This document shows, one piece after another, positions 27,176-34,734 of a stretch of DNA of 64,000 bases. The translations under genes were made by a program, and so were the position numbers. Source of the stretch: Actinokineospora fastidiosa (GTDB lineage: Bacteria; Actinomycetota; Actinomycetes; Mycobacteriales; Pseudonocardiaceae); assembly GCF_014648415.1 (NCBI RefSeq), contig NZ_BMRB01000002.1, positions 1,075,260 to 1,139,259 on the forward strand. Reading direction: 5' to 3'. Position 1 is the first letter of the stretch, and each line of letters starts with the position of its first letter. The notes beneath the pieces are model-generated. The model was not told where the DNA came from, searched no databases, and saw only the letters and a program-made list of their open reading frames with translations.

Positions 27176-27775
27176 CTAGCGCCACCGGTCGAGGTCGGCC
27201 GGGGTGTCCAGATCGGACGACGCGCCGCCGGGATCGGGCACGCGCACGGGCGCCAGCGGGCCGAGGACGGCGTAGAGGCCGCGCCCGGAGCGCTCGACGG
27301 CGGCACGCAGGACGTCGACGCGCCACGCGCTCAGCAGCCACTGGTCGCGGCCTTCGGTGTCGACCAGCACGGCCCCGGTCTCCCCCACCGCGTCGCGCAC
27401 ACGGCGCACTGTGGCGCAGTCCACGGCGGGCAGGTCGGCGGCAAGCAGCACGACGACATCAGGCGCTGGAATGTCGCGCGCAGGCACGTCAGGCGCGGTG
27501 TCATCGAGCGCCGGGACGGTGCCGGCGGTGTCCACGGCCGACAGACCGGCGGCCAGCGCGGCGACCGGTCCGCTGCCGGGCTCGACCTCGCGGGTCCAGA
27601 CGACCGGGCGGGCGGTGGGCCTGCGCGGGCCCACGACGACCACCGGGTCCGCGCCCTCGACGGCGGCGACGGCCCGGTCGAGCAGGGTCATCCCGCCGAT
27701 GACCAGGGCGGGCTTGTCGATGCCGCCGAGCCTGCTCCCGCGTCCGCCCGCCAGGACGATTGCCGCCCACCTCAC
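27176..27775 (-). CDS. mobA: MobA-like molybdenum cofactor guanylyltransferase
   Basis: 199 aa. The nucleotidyltransferase signature 'VLAGGRGSRLGGIDKP' lies at the N-terminus, with 'LLAADLPAVDC' (metal-binding Asp) and a Trp-containing C-terminal part. MobA links GMP to molybdopterin to form bis-MGD. No other Mo-cofactor gene is in the window, so a general NTP-transferase-like role cannot be excluded. The GTG at 27775 follows a TAGGGT -10 by seven bases, indicating a leaderless mRNA; an upstream ATG is possible but has no support. Confidence 0.8.
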   Translation of the reverse strand: MRWAAIVLAGGRGSRLGGIDKPALVIGGMTLLDRAVAAVEGADPVVVVGPRRPTARPVVWTREVEPGSGPVAALAAGLSAVDTAGTVPALDDTAPDVPARDIPAPDVVVLLAADLPAVDCATVRRVRDAVGETGAVLVDTEGRDQWLLSAWRVDVLRAAVERSGRGLYAVLGPLAPVRVPDPGGASSDLDTPADLDRWR

Positions 27776-27782
27776 GCCGCCG

Positions 27783-27788
27783 ACCCTA
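27783..27788 (-). promoter_or_regulatory. -10 element of a leaderless promoter for mobA
   Basis: TAGGGT on the minus strand, seven bases upstream of the GTG at 27775. Confidence 0.5.
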
Positions 27789-27797
27789 GTACCGCCC

Positions 27798-27837
27798 TTG
27801 ATCGCCCACATTATGGGACAGTAATATGTCCGTACAT
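27798..27837 (+). promoter_or_regulatory. SQR promoter with overlapping operator motif
   Basis: -35 TTGATC (27798-27803), 18-base spacer, -10 TAATAT (27822-27827). The motif ATGTCCGTACAT (27826-27837) overlaps the -10; the same motif with one difference (ATGACCGTACAT) recurs at 30611 in front of the persulfide dioxygenase gene. A repressor bound here would block the polymerase. Confidence 0.6.
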
Positions 27838-27855
27838 TTCAGTCGGGAGGCGGAC

Positions 27856-29040
27856 GTGGCGGACTGGCGGCACCGGATCGTGATCGTCGGGGGTGGCAGC
27901 GCGGGGATCTCGGTCGCGGCGCGGCTGCGGCGGGCGGGCCAGCGCGACGTCGTGGTGATCGACCCATCGGGCACGCACTACTACCAGCCGCTGTGGACGC
28001 TCGTCGGCGGTGGTCTCGCGCCCGCGCACAGCAGCGCCCGACCGCAGGCGTCCGTGGTGCCGAAGGGGGTGACCTGGGTCCGGCAGGCAGCGGTGGGCGT
28101 CGACCCGGACACCCGCGAGGTCACCCTCGACGACGGGTCCGCGGTCGGCTACGAGTACCTGGTGCTGTGCCCGGGCATCCAGCTCGACTGGGGCGCGATC
28201 CCCGGCCTGGAGCCGACGCTGGGGCTCGCGGGCGTGTCCAGCAACTACCGCTACGACCTCGCGCCCGCGACCTGGAGGTACATCAAGGGACTGCGGTCGG
28301 GCGCCGCGGTGTTCACCATGCCGTCGGGGCCGATCAAGTGCGGGGGCGCGCCGCAGAAGATCGCCTACCTCGCCGCGGACTACTGGCGCGAGCAGGGCGT
28401 CCTCGACAAGATCGACGTGCACCTGGTGCTGCCGACGCCCACGGTCTTCGGGGTCAGGGAGTTCGCGCGCGTCCTCGACGGCGTGGTGCGGCGCTACGGC
28501 ATCAGGGTGCACTTCCGGAGCGAGCTCGTCGAGGTCGACGCCGACGCCCGCAAGGCGCGGATCGCCGGTCCGGAGGCCGAGAGCGTCCTGGAGTACGACC
28601 TGCTGCACGTGGTCCCGCCGCAGAGCGCGCCGGACTGGGTGAAGCGGTCCGCGCTCGCCGGTCCGGACGGGTACGTGGAGATCGACCGGCACACCCTGCG
28701 CCACGTCCGCCACCCCGAGGTGTTCGCCCTCGGCGACGCCGGGTCCAGCCCGAACTCCAAGACCGGCGCCGCGGTCCGCAAGCAGGCGCCGGTGGTGGCC
28801 GCCAACCTGCTCGACGCCATGGCGGGCCGCCCGCCGAGCGCCCGGTACGACGGCTACGCGTCCTGCCCGCTCACCACGTCCCGACGGTCCATGCTGCTCG
28901 CGGAGTTCGACTACTCGATGACGCCGACGCCGTCGATCCCGTTCATCGACACGATCAGGGAACGGCGCGACATGTGGTACCTCAAGCGGTACGGCCTGCC
29001 CGCCCTGTACTGGAACCTGATGCTGCGCGGCCGCGCGTGA
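27856..29040 (+). CDS. sqr: Sulfide:quinone oxidoreductase, type II-like
   Basis: 394 aa flavoprotein. It oxidises H2S to a persulfide or polysulfide and passes electrons to the quinone pool. 'IVIVGGGSAGISVAARL' binds FAD; 'PSGPIKCGGAPQKIAYL' and 'YDGYASCPLTT' hold the two catalytic cysteines in the contexts seen in mitochondrial-type SQOR; 'VFALGDAGSSPNSKTGAAVR' is the second FAD motif. The GTG at 27856 has GGGAGG five bases upstream and is preferred to the ATG at 27826, which lies inside the promoter. It heads a sulfur module with the persulfide dioxygenase, GntR and TauE genes. Confidence 0.88.
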   Translation: MADWRHRIVIVGGGSAGISVAARLRRAGQRDVVVIDPSGTHYYQPLWTLVGGGLAPAHSSARPQASVVPKGVTWVRQAAVGVDPDTREVTLDDGSAVGYEYLVLCPGIQLDWGAIPGLEPTLGLAGVSSNYRYDLAPATWRYIKGLRSGAAVFTMPSGPIKCGGAPQKIAYLAADYWREQGVLDKIDVHLVLPTPTVFGVREFARVLDGVVRRYGIRVHFRSELVEVDADARKARIAGPEAESVLEYDLLHVVPPQSAPDWVKRSALAGPDGYVEIDRHTLRHVRHPEVFALGDAGSSPNSKTGAAVRKQAPVVAANLLDAMAGRPPSARYDGYASCPLTTSRRSMLLAEFDYSMTPTPSIPFIDTIRERRDMWYLKRYGLPALYWNLMLRGRA

Positions 29041-29101
29041 GGGACCGTCCCGCATCGCGGGACCACTTGCCGCCCGGGTCGGCCGGTGCTCGACTGGCCG
29101 G

Positions 29102-29236
29102 GTGAGCGCGGACACGGTCGACCAGGACACGGCGCCGGAGCCCCGGGCCGACGAGCCGGAGCCCGAGCCGGAGTCGCGGCTGGCCCGCGTCGCCCGGCTG
29201 ATCCGCGCCGCCAGCGACCACGGCGTGCCGTTCTAG
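29102..29236 (+). CDS. Small Glu/Pro-rich protein (44 aa), tentative
   Basis: GTG start, acidic first half (Glu/Pro/Asp-rich) and a basic amphipathic end, 'SRLARVARLIRAASDHGVPF'. Its TAG shares CTAG with the stop of the convergent persulfide dioxygenase gene, an arrangement seen repeatedly in this window between real genes. The ribosome binding site is weak. Function unknown; it could be a chance frame. Confidence 0.4.
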   Translation: MSADTVDQDTAPEPRADEPEPEPESRLARVARLIRAASDHGVPF

Positions 29237-30579
29237 CCGAACCGGTGGGAGTTCGCGGCGAAGTCGTCGTCGACCAGGACGACGTCGTGGCCCGCGCGGG
29301 CGAGCAGGCTGGCGGCGATGGCCGCGCGCGTGCCCGCCGCGCAGTGCACCCACAGCCTGCCCCGCGGCACCTCGCCGAGGCGGTCGAGCAGCGAGTGCAG
29401 CGGGATGTGCGTCGAGCCGGGGATGTGGCCCGCCGCGCGCTCGTCCTCGCGGCGCACGTCGATGATGTGGACCCCGGCGTCGGCGCGGGCCCGGGCGAGG
29501 TCGGCGAACGTGGCGGTCGGGTACGTCCGGACCTCCTCGGGCTTGGCCAGCTCGGACGGTGTGCCGACGGCCGCGCCCGCGAGCCGGTCGACGCCGATGC
29601 GGACCAGTTGGCGCTGGGCGTCGGCGACCTGGTCGGCGGTCTCGCCGATCAGCGTGAGCGGGCTGCCCCAGGGGATCAGCCAGCCCAGGTACGTGCTGAA
29701 GCGGTCGCCGAGCGCGATGCTGATGGTGCCGCCGACGTGCTCGGCGGCGTACGCGGTCCGGTCGCGCAGGTCGACGACCCACTCCCCCGCGCGGATGCGC
29801 CTGCGCAGCTCGTCGGGGTCGACCGGTTCCGGCGGCGAGAGGTCGGGCGCACCGGGGCCCTGCCGGTTGAGCGCGCTCATGTGGGCGTAGTACCTCGGGT
29901 ACGCGGTCAGGCCCGCGACCAGCTTGGTGACGAACGCGTCCTCGTCCTGCTCGACCAGGGCGTCGTTGCGGCGGCGCTCGTCGCCGATCGTGCTGGTCGC
30001 GCCCGCGGCGGCCGATCCGGACGAGCAGAAGCTGCCGAAGCCGTGCGTGGGGTAGACCGGCACGTCGTCGCCGAGTTCGGCGGCCAGCCTGCGGGCCGAG
30101 CGGAACTGCGCGCGGGCCAGCTCCTCCGTGCGGTCCGGGTCCACCAGGTCCGTGCGGCCGACCCCGCCGAACAGCAGTGACCCGCCGGTGAAGACCGCGG
30201 ACTCGGCGCCGCGACTCACCACATAGGACAGATGGTGGTCGGTGTGCCCGGGGGTGGCGACCACGCGCACGGTGAGCGAACCGGCGGTGCGCACGTCCCC
30301 GTCGGAGACCGCGTCGCGGTCGAAGGAGACGTCGTCGCCCGCCGCGACCAGGTACGCCGCGCCCGTGCGGCGGGCCAGCTCGTGGCCGCCGGTCACGTAG
30401 TCGTTGTGGATGTGGGTCTCCACGACCAGCGCGCACCGCAGGCCGTGCCGGGCCAGCACCGCCTCGACGCGGTCGATGTCGCGCTGGGGGTCGACCACCA
30501 CGGCCACCGCGCCGTCATGCGCGACGTAGCTGCGGTCGCCCAACTCGGTGGTCTCCACGACCTCGACGCTGAGGCCCAC
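29233..30579 (-). CDS. Persulfide dioxygenase (ETHE1-like) fused to two rhodanese domains
   Basis: 448 aa. The N-terminal ~230 residues are a metallo-beta-lactamase fold of the ETHE1 type: 'VVETHIHNDYVTGGHELARR', 'VVATPGHTDHHLSYVV' and 'VFTGGSLLFGGVGRTDLVD' carry the iron ligands and persulfide-binding Arg region. Two rhodanese domains follow. The second has the catalytic cysteine ('WVHCAAGTR'). The first has no Cys at that position ('LTLIGETAD') and is probably structural. It should convert glutathione- or mycothiol-persulfide to sulfite. GGAGG seven bases before the GTG fixes the start; it is the partner of sqr. Confidence 0.87.
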   Translation of the reverse strand: MGLSVEVVETTELGDRSYVAHDGAVAVVVDPQRDIDRVEAVLARHGLRCALVVETHIHNDYVTGGHELARRTGAAYLVAAGDDVSFDRDAVSDGDVRTAGSLTVRVVATPGHTDHHLSYVVSRGAESAVFTGGSLLFGGVGRTDLVDPDRTEELARAQFRSARRLAAELGDDVPVYPTHGFGSFCSSGSAAAGATSTIGDERRRNDALVEQDEDAFVTKLVAGLTAYPRYYAHMSALNRQGPGAPDLSPPEPVDPDELRRRIRAGEWVVDLRDRTAYAAEHVGGTISIALGDRFSTYLGWLIPWGSPLTLIGETADQVADAQRQLVRIGVDRLAGAAVGTPSELAKPEEVRTYPTATFADLARARADAGVHIIDVRREDERAAGHIPGSTHIPLHSLLDRLGEVPRGRLWVHCAAGTRAAIAASLLARAGHDVVLVDDDFAANSHRFG

Positions 30580-30610
30580 TGCGTCACCTCCGCTTGCCCG
30601 CTCTTCCATA

Positions 30611-30622
30611 ATGACCGTACAT
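30611..30622. promoter_or_regulatory. Operator motif between persulfide dioxygenase and gntR genes
   Basis: ATGACCGTACAT, 11 of 12 bases identical to the motif over the sqr promoter. On the minus strand it contains a -10 (TACGGT) 16 bases after a -35-like TTGAGA, so binding would block the dioxygenase promoter. It could also affect the divergent gntR promoter. Confidence 0.6.
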
Positions 30623-30652
30623 TAGGCGGCAGCGATCTCAAAGGATGAGAGC

Positions 30653-31414
30653 ATGGGTGCGACACCGCTGCGGCGCGACTCCGGCGAGCCCCTCTGGGCC
30701 CAGCTGCTCGCCGACCTGCGCGGACGGCTGGCCGACGGCGAGTTCGCCGAGGGGTTCCCCGGCGAGCTGTCGATCGCCGAGCAGTACCAGGTAAGCAGGC
30801 ACACCGTCCGCCAGGCACTCGCGCGCTTGCGCGGCGAGGGGACGGTGACCGCCGCCCGCGGGCGCGCGCCCCGGCTGCTGCCCTCCCCCGGCATCGAGCA
30901 GTCCCTGGGCACGCTCTACAGCCTGTTCGCCGCCGTCGAGGCCACCGGCGTGCCGCAGCGCAGCGTCGTCCACGTCCTCGACACCCGCGCCGACGGCGTG
31001 GTCGCCGCCCGCCTCGGCCTGGAGGAGTCCACGCCGCTGGTCTACCTGGAGCGGCTGCGGCTGGCGGGCGACGAGCCGCTGGCCGTCGACCGGGCCTGGC
31101 TGCCCGCCGACCTCGCCGCCCCGCTGCTGGACGTCGACTTCACCCGCACCGCCCTGTACGAGCAGTACGCCGCGCTCTGCGGCGTGCACCTGACCGGCGG
31201 GCAGGAGCACATCCGCGCCGTCATCCCCACCCCCGGCGAGCGCGCCCTGCTCGACATCGACGGCGAGGTCGCCGCCCTGGCCATCGACCGGCTCGGCTGC
31301 GCGGGCGGCAGGCCGGTCGAGTGGCGGCACACGGTCGTGCGCGGCGACATGTTCAGCGTCACCGCCGACCTGCCCGCCGCGACCGGCTACCGGCTGCGCC
31401 CCCGGCGGGCCTGA
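30653..31414 (+). CDS. GntR-family regulator, HutC/UTRA subfamily
   Basis: 253 aa. The N-terminal winged helix is typical ('GEPLWAQLLADLRGRLADGE', 'LSIAEQYQVSRHTVRQALAR' then 'LRGEGTV'). The C-terminal ~160 residues are a UTRA effector domain with 'TPLVYLERLRLAGDEPLAVD' and 'VEWRHTVVRGDMF'. It is divergent from the persulfide dioxygenase gene, with the shared ATG(T/A)CCGTACAT motif in between, and overlaps the TauE gene by one base (TGATG). It is the obvious candidate to control the sulfide module. The ligand is unknown; UTRA domains often bind small organic acids, so a sulfur species is only a guess. Confidence 0.85.
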   Translation: MGATPLRRDSGEPLWAQLLADLRGRLADGEFAEGFPGELSIAEQYQVSRHTVRQALARLRGEGTVTAARGRAPRLLPSPGIEQSLGTLYSLFAAVEATGVPQRSVVHVLDTRADGVVAARLGLEESTPLVYLERLRLAGDEPLAVDRAWLPADLAAPLLDVDFTRTALYEQYAALCGVHLTGGQEHIRAVIPTPGERALLDIDGEVAALAIDRLGCAGGRPVEWRHTVVRGDMFSVTADLPAATGYRLRPRRA

Positions 31415-32181
31415 TGGTGGTCCTGCTGGCGGCGCCGCTGGGCGCGGTGATCGGCCTCGTCGTGGGCGCCCTCGGGGGTGGCGGCGGCGTGCTGACCGTG
31501 CCCGTGCTGGTCTACCTGCTCGGGCAGAGCGGCCAGGACGCCACCACCGGCAGCGTGATCATCGTCGGGCTGACCGCGCTCGCGGGCGCGGCCGCGCGGG
31601 CCCGCGACGGCAGCATCGACTGGCGGACCGCGGTGGCCTTCGGGGTGATCGGCGGGCCAGCCGCCGTCCTGGGCACCGCGCTGAACCGCGACGTCGACCA
31701 GTCGGTGCTGCTGCTGGCGTTCGCGGCCGTCACCGTGCTGGCGGCGGGCGCGATGCTGGTCGACACCCGCCGCCACGCCGGGGAAGCGCGGCAGGCCGTG
31801 GCCGTGCGCACCCGGGTGGGCGCGAAGGCGGTGGCCGTGGCCGCGCCGATCGGCTTCCTGACCGGCTTCCTCGGCGTGGGCGGCGGGTTCCTGGTCGTCC
31901 CGGCGCTGGTGATCGTCCTGCGGATGCCGATGCCGACCGCGATCGGCACGTCCCTGCTGGTCATCGGGTTCAACGCGCTGACATCCTTCGGCGCCCGCGT
32001 CGGCGACCTGCACGTGGACTGGGCGGTCATCGCGCCGTTCACGATCACCGCCGTGATCGCGTGCCTGGCGGGGAAGCGGCTCACCGAGCGGCTGCCGGGC
32101 CACACGCTCTCCACGGCGTTCGCCGTCCTGCTCGTGCTGGTCGGCGTGTTCACCGGCGCCCAGAGCCTCCTCAGCCTCTAG
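31414..32181 (+). CDS. TauE/SafE-family membrane permease (sulfite exporter-like)
   Basis: 255 aa with about eight membrane segments in two repeated halves. Each half begins with the Gly-rich motif of the family ('GALGGGGGVLTVPVLVYLL' and 'GFLGVGGGFLVVPALVIVL'). TauE-type proteins export sulfite, sulfoacetate or related anions. Coupling to the GntR gene and closeness to sqr and the persulfide dioxygenase, whose product is sulfite, support sulfite export here. The stop shares CTAG with the convergent LCP gene. Confidence 0.87.
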   Translation: MVVLLAAPLGAVIGLVVGALGGGGGVLTVPVLVYLLGQSGQDATTGSVIIVGLTALAGAAARARDGSIDWRTAVAFGVIGGPAAVLGTALNRDVDQSVLLLAFAAVTVLAAGAMLVDTRRHAGEARQAVAVRTRVGAKAVAVAAPIGFLTGFLGVGGGFLVVPALVIVLRMPMPTAIGTSLLVIGFNALTSFGARVGDLHVDWAVIAPFTITAVIACLAGKRLTERLPGHTLSTAFAVLLVLVGVFTGAQSLLSL

Positions 32182-33155
32182 TTCACGCAGCCATCCCCGC
32201 CCGGCGCGGGCGGACCGGACGGCGGCGCCGTTGACCCGGCGGGGGCGAAGAACTCCGCCGTGAACGCCGCGACCTGGGCGGCGTCGACCTTCAGGACGGC
32301 CAGGCCGCCCACCGTGCCGTTGACGTCGGCGATCGGGATCGTGGCGACGCGGACCGGGCCGGTGGCCTCGGCGGCCATGGCCACCGGGCTCCAGCCGGGG
32401 TCGGTGTCGACCACGTCCTCGACGAGCGCGGTCAGCTCGGCGCGACGGCCGGGGTCGGTGAGGACCGTCGTGACCAGCTTGTCGACCAGTGCCCGCGCGA
32501 ACACCTGCTGGCGCACGACGCGGTCGAGGTCGCCGTTGGGCAGGCCGTGGCGCTGGCGCACGAAGGCGAGGGCGGCCGCGCCGGACAGGCTCTGCCGCCC
32601 GGCCGGGAAGTCGGCCCCGGAGAACCCGTCGGCGGACGGCGCCCGCAGGCACACCTCGACCCCGCCGACGGCGTCGGCCAACCGCTGGAAGCCCGCCATC
32701 TCCACGGCGGCGTAGTGGTCGACCGGCTGGCCGGTCAGCCGCTCCACCGCGGCGACCATGGCCTCGGGGCCGGACAGGTACGCCGAGTTCAGCTTGCCCA
32801 TGCCGTGGCCGGGGATGTCGACCCACGCGTCCCTCGGCAGCGACAGCACCGCGACCCGGCCCGCGTCGACCCTGACCAGCATGATCGAGTCGGCGCGGCC
32901 GCCGTCGGACCCGATCACCACCACGTTCCGGGCGGGCGCGGGCGCGGCCGGGGCCACGGGCGCCGTCGGCGCGTCCCGGCCCGCCATCAGGGGGATGCTC
33001 ACCGCGGCCACGGCAGCGGCCGCCGCGACCGCCACGGCCGCGGCCAGTCCGCCGCGGCGCCTGCGGGGCGCGCGCAGGCGCTCGACCACGACGGACCCGG
33101 GCACGGCCCGGGCCGCCTCGTCCGCCAGCACGGCTCGGATGTCGTCCTCGGTCAC
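32178..33155 (-). CDS. LytR-CpsA-Psr (LCP) family protein encoded after an ECF sigma factor
   Basis: 325 aa. A short cytoplasmic N-terminus ('VTEDDIRAVLADEAARAVPG' then 'SVVVERLRA') and one TM helix (about residues 37-58) precede an LCP domain: 'NVVVIGSDGGRADSIMLVRV' then 'VAVLSLPRDAWVDIPG', 'KLNSAYLSGPEAMVAAVERL', 'DAVGGVEVCL' and 'ALAFVRQRH'. LCP enzymes attach polymers to peptidoglycan. Coupling to a SigE-family sigma gene (GTGA overlap) and an N-terminus like that of the single-TM anti-sigma proteins that usually follow such sigma genes suggest a possible double role. Confidence 0.82.
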   Translation of the reverse strand: MTEDDIRAVLADEAARAVPGSVVVERLRAPRRRRGGLAAAVAVAAAAAVAAVSIPLMAGRDAPTAPVAPAAPAPARNVVVIGSDGGRADSIMLVRVDAGRVAVLSLPRDAWVDIPGHGMGKLNSAYLSGPEAMVAAVERLTGQPVDHYAAVEMAGFQRLADAVGGVEVCLRAPSADGFSGADFPAGRQSLSGAAALAFVRQRHGLPNGDLDRVVRQQVFARALVDKLVTTVLTDPGRRAELTALVEDVVDTDPGWSPVAMAAEATGPVRVATIPIADVNGTVGGLAVLKVDAAQVAAFTAEFFAPAGSTAPPSGPPAPGGDGCVN

Positions 33156-33655
33156 CGGACCACCTCTCGGGCGGGTTCGGCCACGCGCAGCGCGCGCAGG
33201 GCACGGGAGATCTGGGAGCGGACGGTCACCTCGGCGCAGCCCAGCACGCGGGCGATCTCGGCGTCGGAGTAGTCCTCGTAGTAGCGCAGCACCAGGGCCG
33301 CGCGCTGTTTGCGCGGCAGGATCGCGATGAGCGCGCGCATGGCGTCGCGGTCGGCGTGGGCATCGGTCCGGTCGCCGACCGACGGCGACAGCGCGGCCAT
33401 CACCTCGGGCGCGGCGGCGACGTCGCTCGCCGCGCGCCTGCGCCGCCACGACAGGTACTCGTTGGTGACCATCTTCTTCACGTACAGGTACGGCGCGTCG
33501 GTCGCGGCTATCCGCGACCAGCGCCGCTGGGCGCGCAACAGCACCTCCTGGACGATGTCCTGCGCCAGGTGCCGGTCGCAGCACAGGGCGGTGGCGTAGC
33601 GCAGCAGCCGGTCGATGCGCTCCACCACGAAGTCGTCGAACCCTCCATCGGGCAC
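33152..33655 (-). CDS. SigE-family ECF sigma factor
   Basis: 167 aa. Region 2 is 'LLRYATALCCDRHLAQDIVQ' followed by 'EVLLRAQRRWSRI' and 'APYLYVKKMVTNEYLSWRRR'. Region 4 is 'LIAILPRKQRAALVLRYYED' followed by 'YSDAEIARVLGCAEVTVRSQ'. This is the compact actinobacterial SigE-type (often followed by a TM anti-sigma). The GTG has GGAGGG three bases upstream and is coupled to the downstream LCP gene. Its regulon and the region before it (33656-33867) may be self-controlled; that gap also carries the esterase promoter. Confidence 0.9.
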   Translation of the reverse strand: MPDGGFDDFVVERIDRLLRYATALCCDRHLAQDIVQEVLLRAQRRWSRIAATDAPYLYVKKMVTNEYLSWRRRRAASDVAAAPEVMAALSPSVGDRTDAHADRDAMRALIAILPRKQRAALVLRYYEDYSDAEIARVLGCAEVTVRSQISRALRALRVAEPAREVVR

Positions 33656-33782
33656 GGTCCCTCCAACGTGGCTGGATCATTCGGGCGGGAAACGCCTCCG
33701 GCGGGCCCGGTTGTTGCACGGGCGGCGGAATTCACCTCGCACCCTGCAACTTCCGGGTTCCGATCACCTTTTCCCAAACCTC

Positions 33783-33811
33783 TTGACCGACTTTCCTCGA
33801 TCGTCTAACAA
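33783..33811 (+). promoter_or_regulatory. SigA-type promoter of the esterase gene
   Basis: -35 TTGACC (33783-33788), 17-base spacer, -10 TAACAA (33806-33811). The gap to the AGGAGA ribosome binding site is about 44 bases. The stretch is AT-rich for this genome. Confidence 0.5.
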
Positions 33812-33867
33812 TCTAGCTACTCGTCGGTCGGTAAGCGGCCGGTCACCCTCCGATCAGGAGACAATCC

Positions 33868-34734
33868 ATGGCACGCAAGGGCTTCGCCATGCGCGTTCTC
33901 GCGCCGCTGGTGCTGGTGGGCGGGCTGACGGCGGGCACATCCGCCGCCCATGCCTCGGACAACCCGTACGAGCGGGGACCCGATCCCACGGAGTCGAGCA
34001 TCGAGGCGTCGCGCGGGCCGTTCGCGGTCGCCCAGTCCACCGTGTCCCGGACGGCGGCGCGCGGGTTCGGCGGCGGCACCGTGTACTACCCCACCGACAC
34101 CTCGCAGGGCACGTTCGGCGCCATCGCGATCTCCCCCGGGTACACCGCGACGCAGTCGAGCATCGCGTGGCTGGGCCCGCGCATCGCGTCCCAGGGCTTC
34201 GTGGTGATCACCATCGACACGCTGAGCCGCTACGACCAGCCCAGCGCGCGGGCCGACCAGCTGCTGGCCGCGCTCGACCACCTGACCGGCAGCAGCCTGC
34301 GCAACCGCATCGATCCGACGCGGCTCGGGGTCATGGGGCACTCGATGGGCGGCGGCGGCGCTATCGAGGCGGCGAACGACCGGCCGTCGCTGCAGGCGTC
34401 CATCCCGCTGACCGGGTGGCACACGACCAAGACGTGGTCGCGGATGGCGGTCCCGACGCTGGTCGTCGGCGCGGAGAACGACGGGGTCGCCCCGGTGGCC
34501 AGCCACTCCGAGCCGTTCTACGAGGGGATGCCCGCCGAGCTGGACAAGGCGTACCTGGAGCTGAACGACGCGAGCCACTACGCGCCGAACTCGCCGAACG
34601 TCACCATCGCCAAGTACAGCATCTCCTGGCTCAAGCGGTTCATCGACAACGACACCCGCTACGAGCAGTTCCTCTGCCCCGCCCCGGCGGAGTCGACGAT
34701 CTCGGAGTACCGCGACACCTGCCCGCACTCCTAG
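33868..34734 (+). CDS. Secreted polyester hydrolase / cutinase-type esterase (PET hydrolase family)
   Basis: 288 aa with a Sec signal peptide (1 to about 30). The mature protein closely follows Thermobifida-type cutinases such as TfCut2: 'NPYERGPDPTESSIEASRGP' opens the chain, 'AISPGYTATQSSIAWLG' holds the oxyanion Tyr92, 'GVMGHSMGGGG' the nucleophile Ser159, 'LTGWH' the aromatic-clamp Trp184, 'ENDGVAPV' Asp205 and 'NDASHYAPN' His237. Cys270 and Cys285 would form the C-terminal disulfide of the family. It hydrolyses ester bonds of hydrophobic polyesters, cutin or triacylglycerols outside the cell. AGGAGA six bases before the ATG and a good promoter suggest solid expression. The stop shares CTAG with the next gene. 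Confidence 0.92.
   Translation: MARKGFAMRVLAPLVLVGGLTAGTSAAHASDNPYERGPDPTESSIEASRGPFAVAQSTVSRTAARGFGGGTVYYPTDTSQGTFGAIAISPGYTATQSSIAWLGPRIASQGFVVITIDTLSRYDQPSARADQLLAALDHLTGSSLRNRIDPTRLGVMGHSMGGGGAIEAANDRPSLQASIPLTGWHTTKTWSRMAVPTLVVGAENDGVAPVASHSEPFYEGMPAELDKAYLELNDASHYAPNSPNVTIAKYSISWLKRFIDNDTRYEQFLCPAPAESTISEYRDTCPHS

Noticed and set aside
31414-32181. Recent duplication of the two TauE genes (31414 and 58070)
   Set aside because: Apart from family motifs the two proteins differ throughout, in length and in context, so they are only members of one large family.
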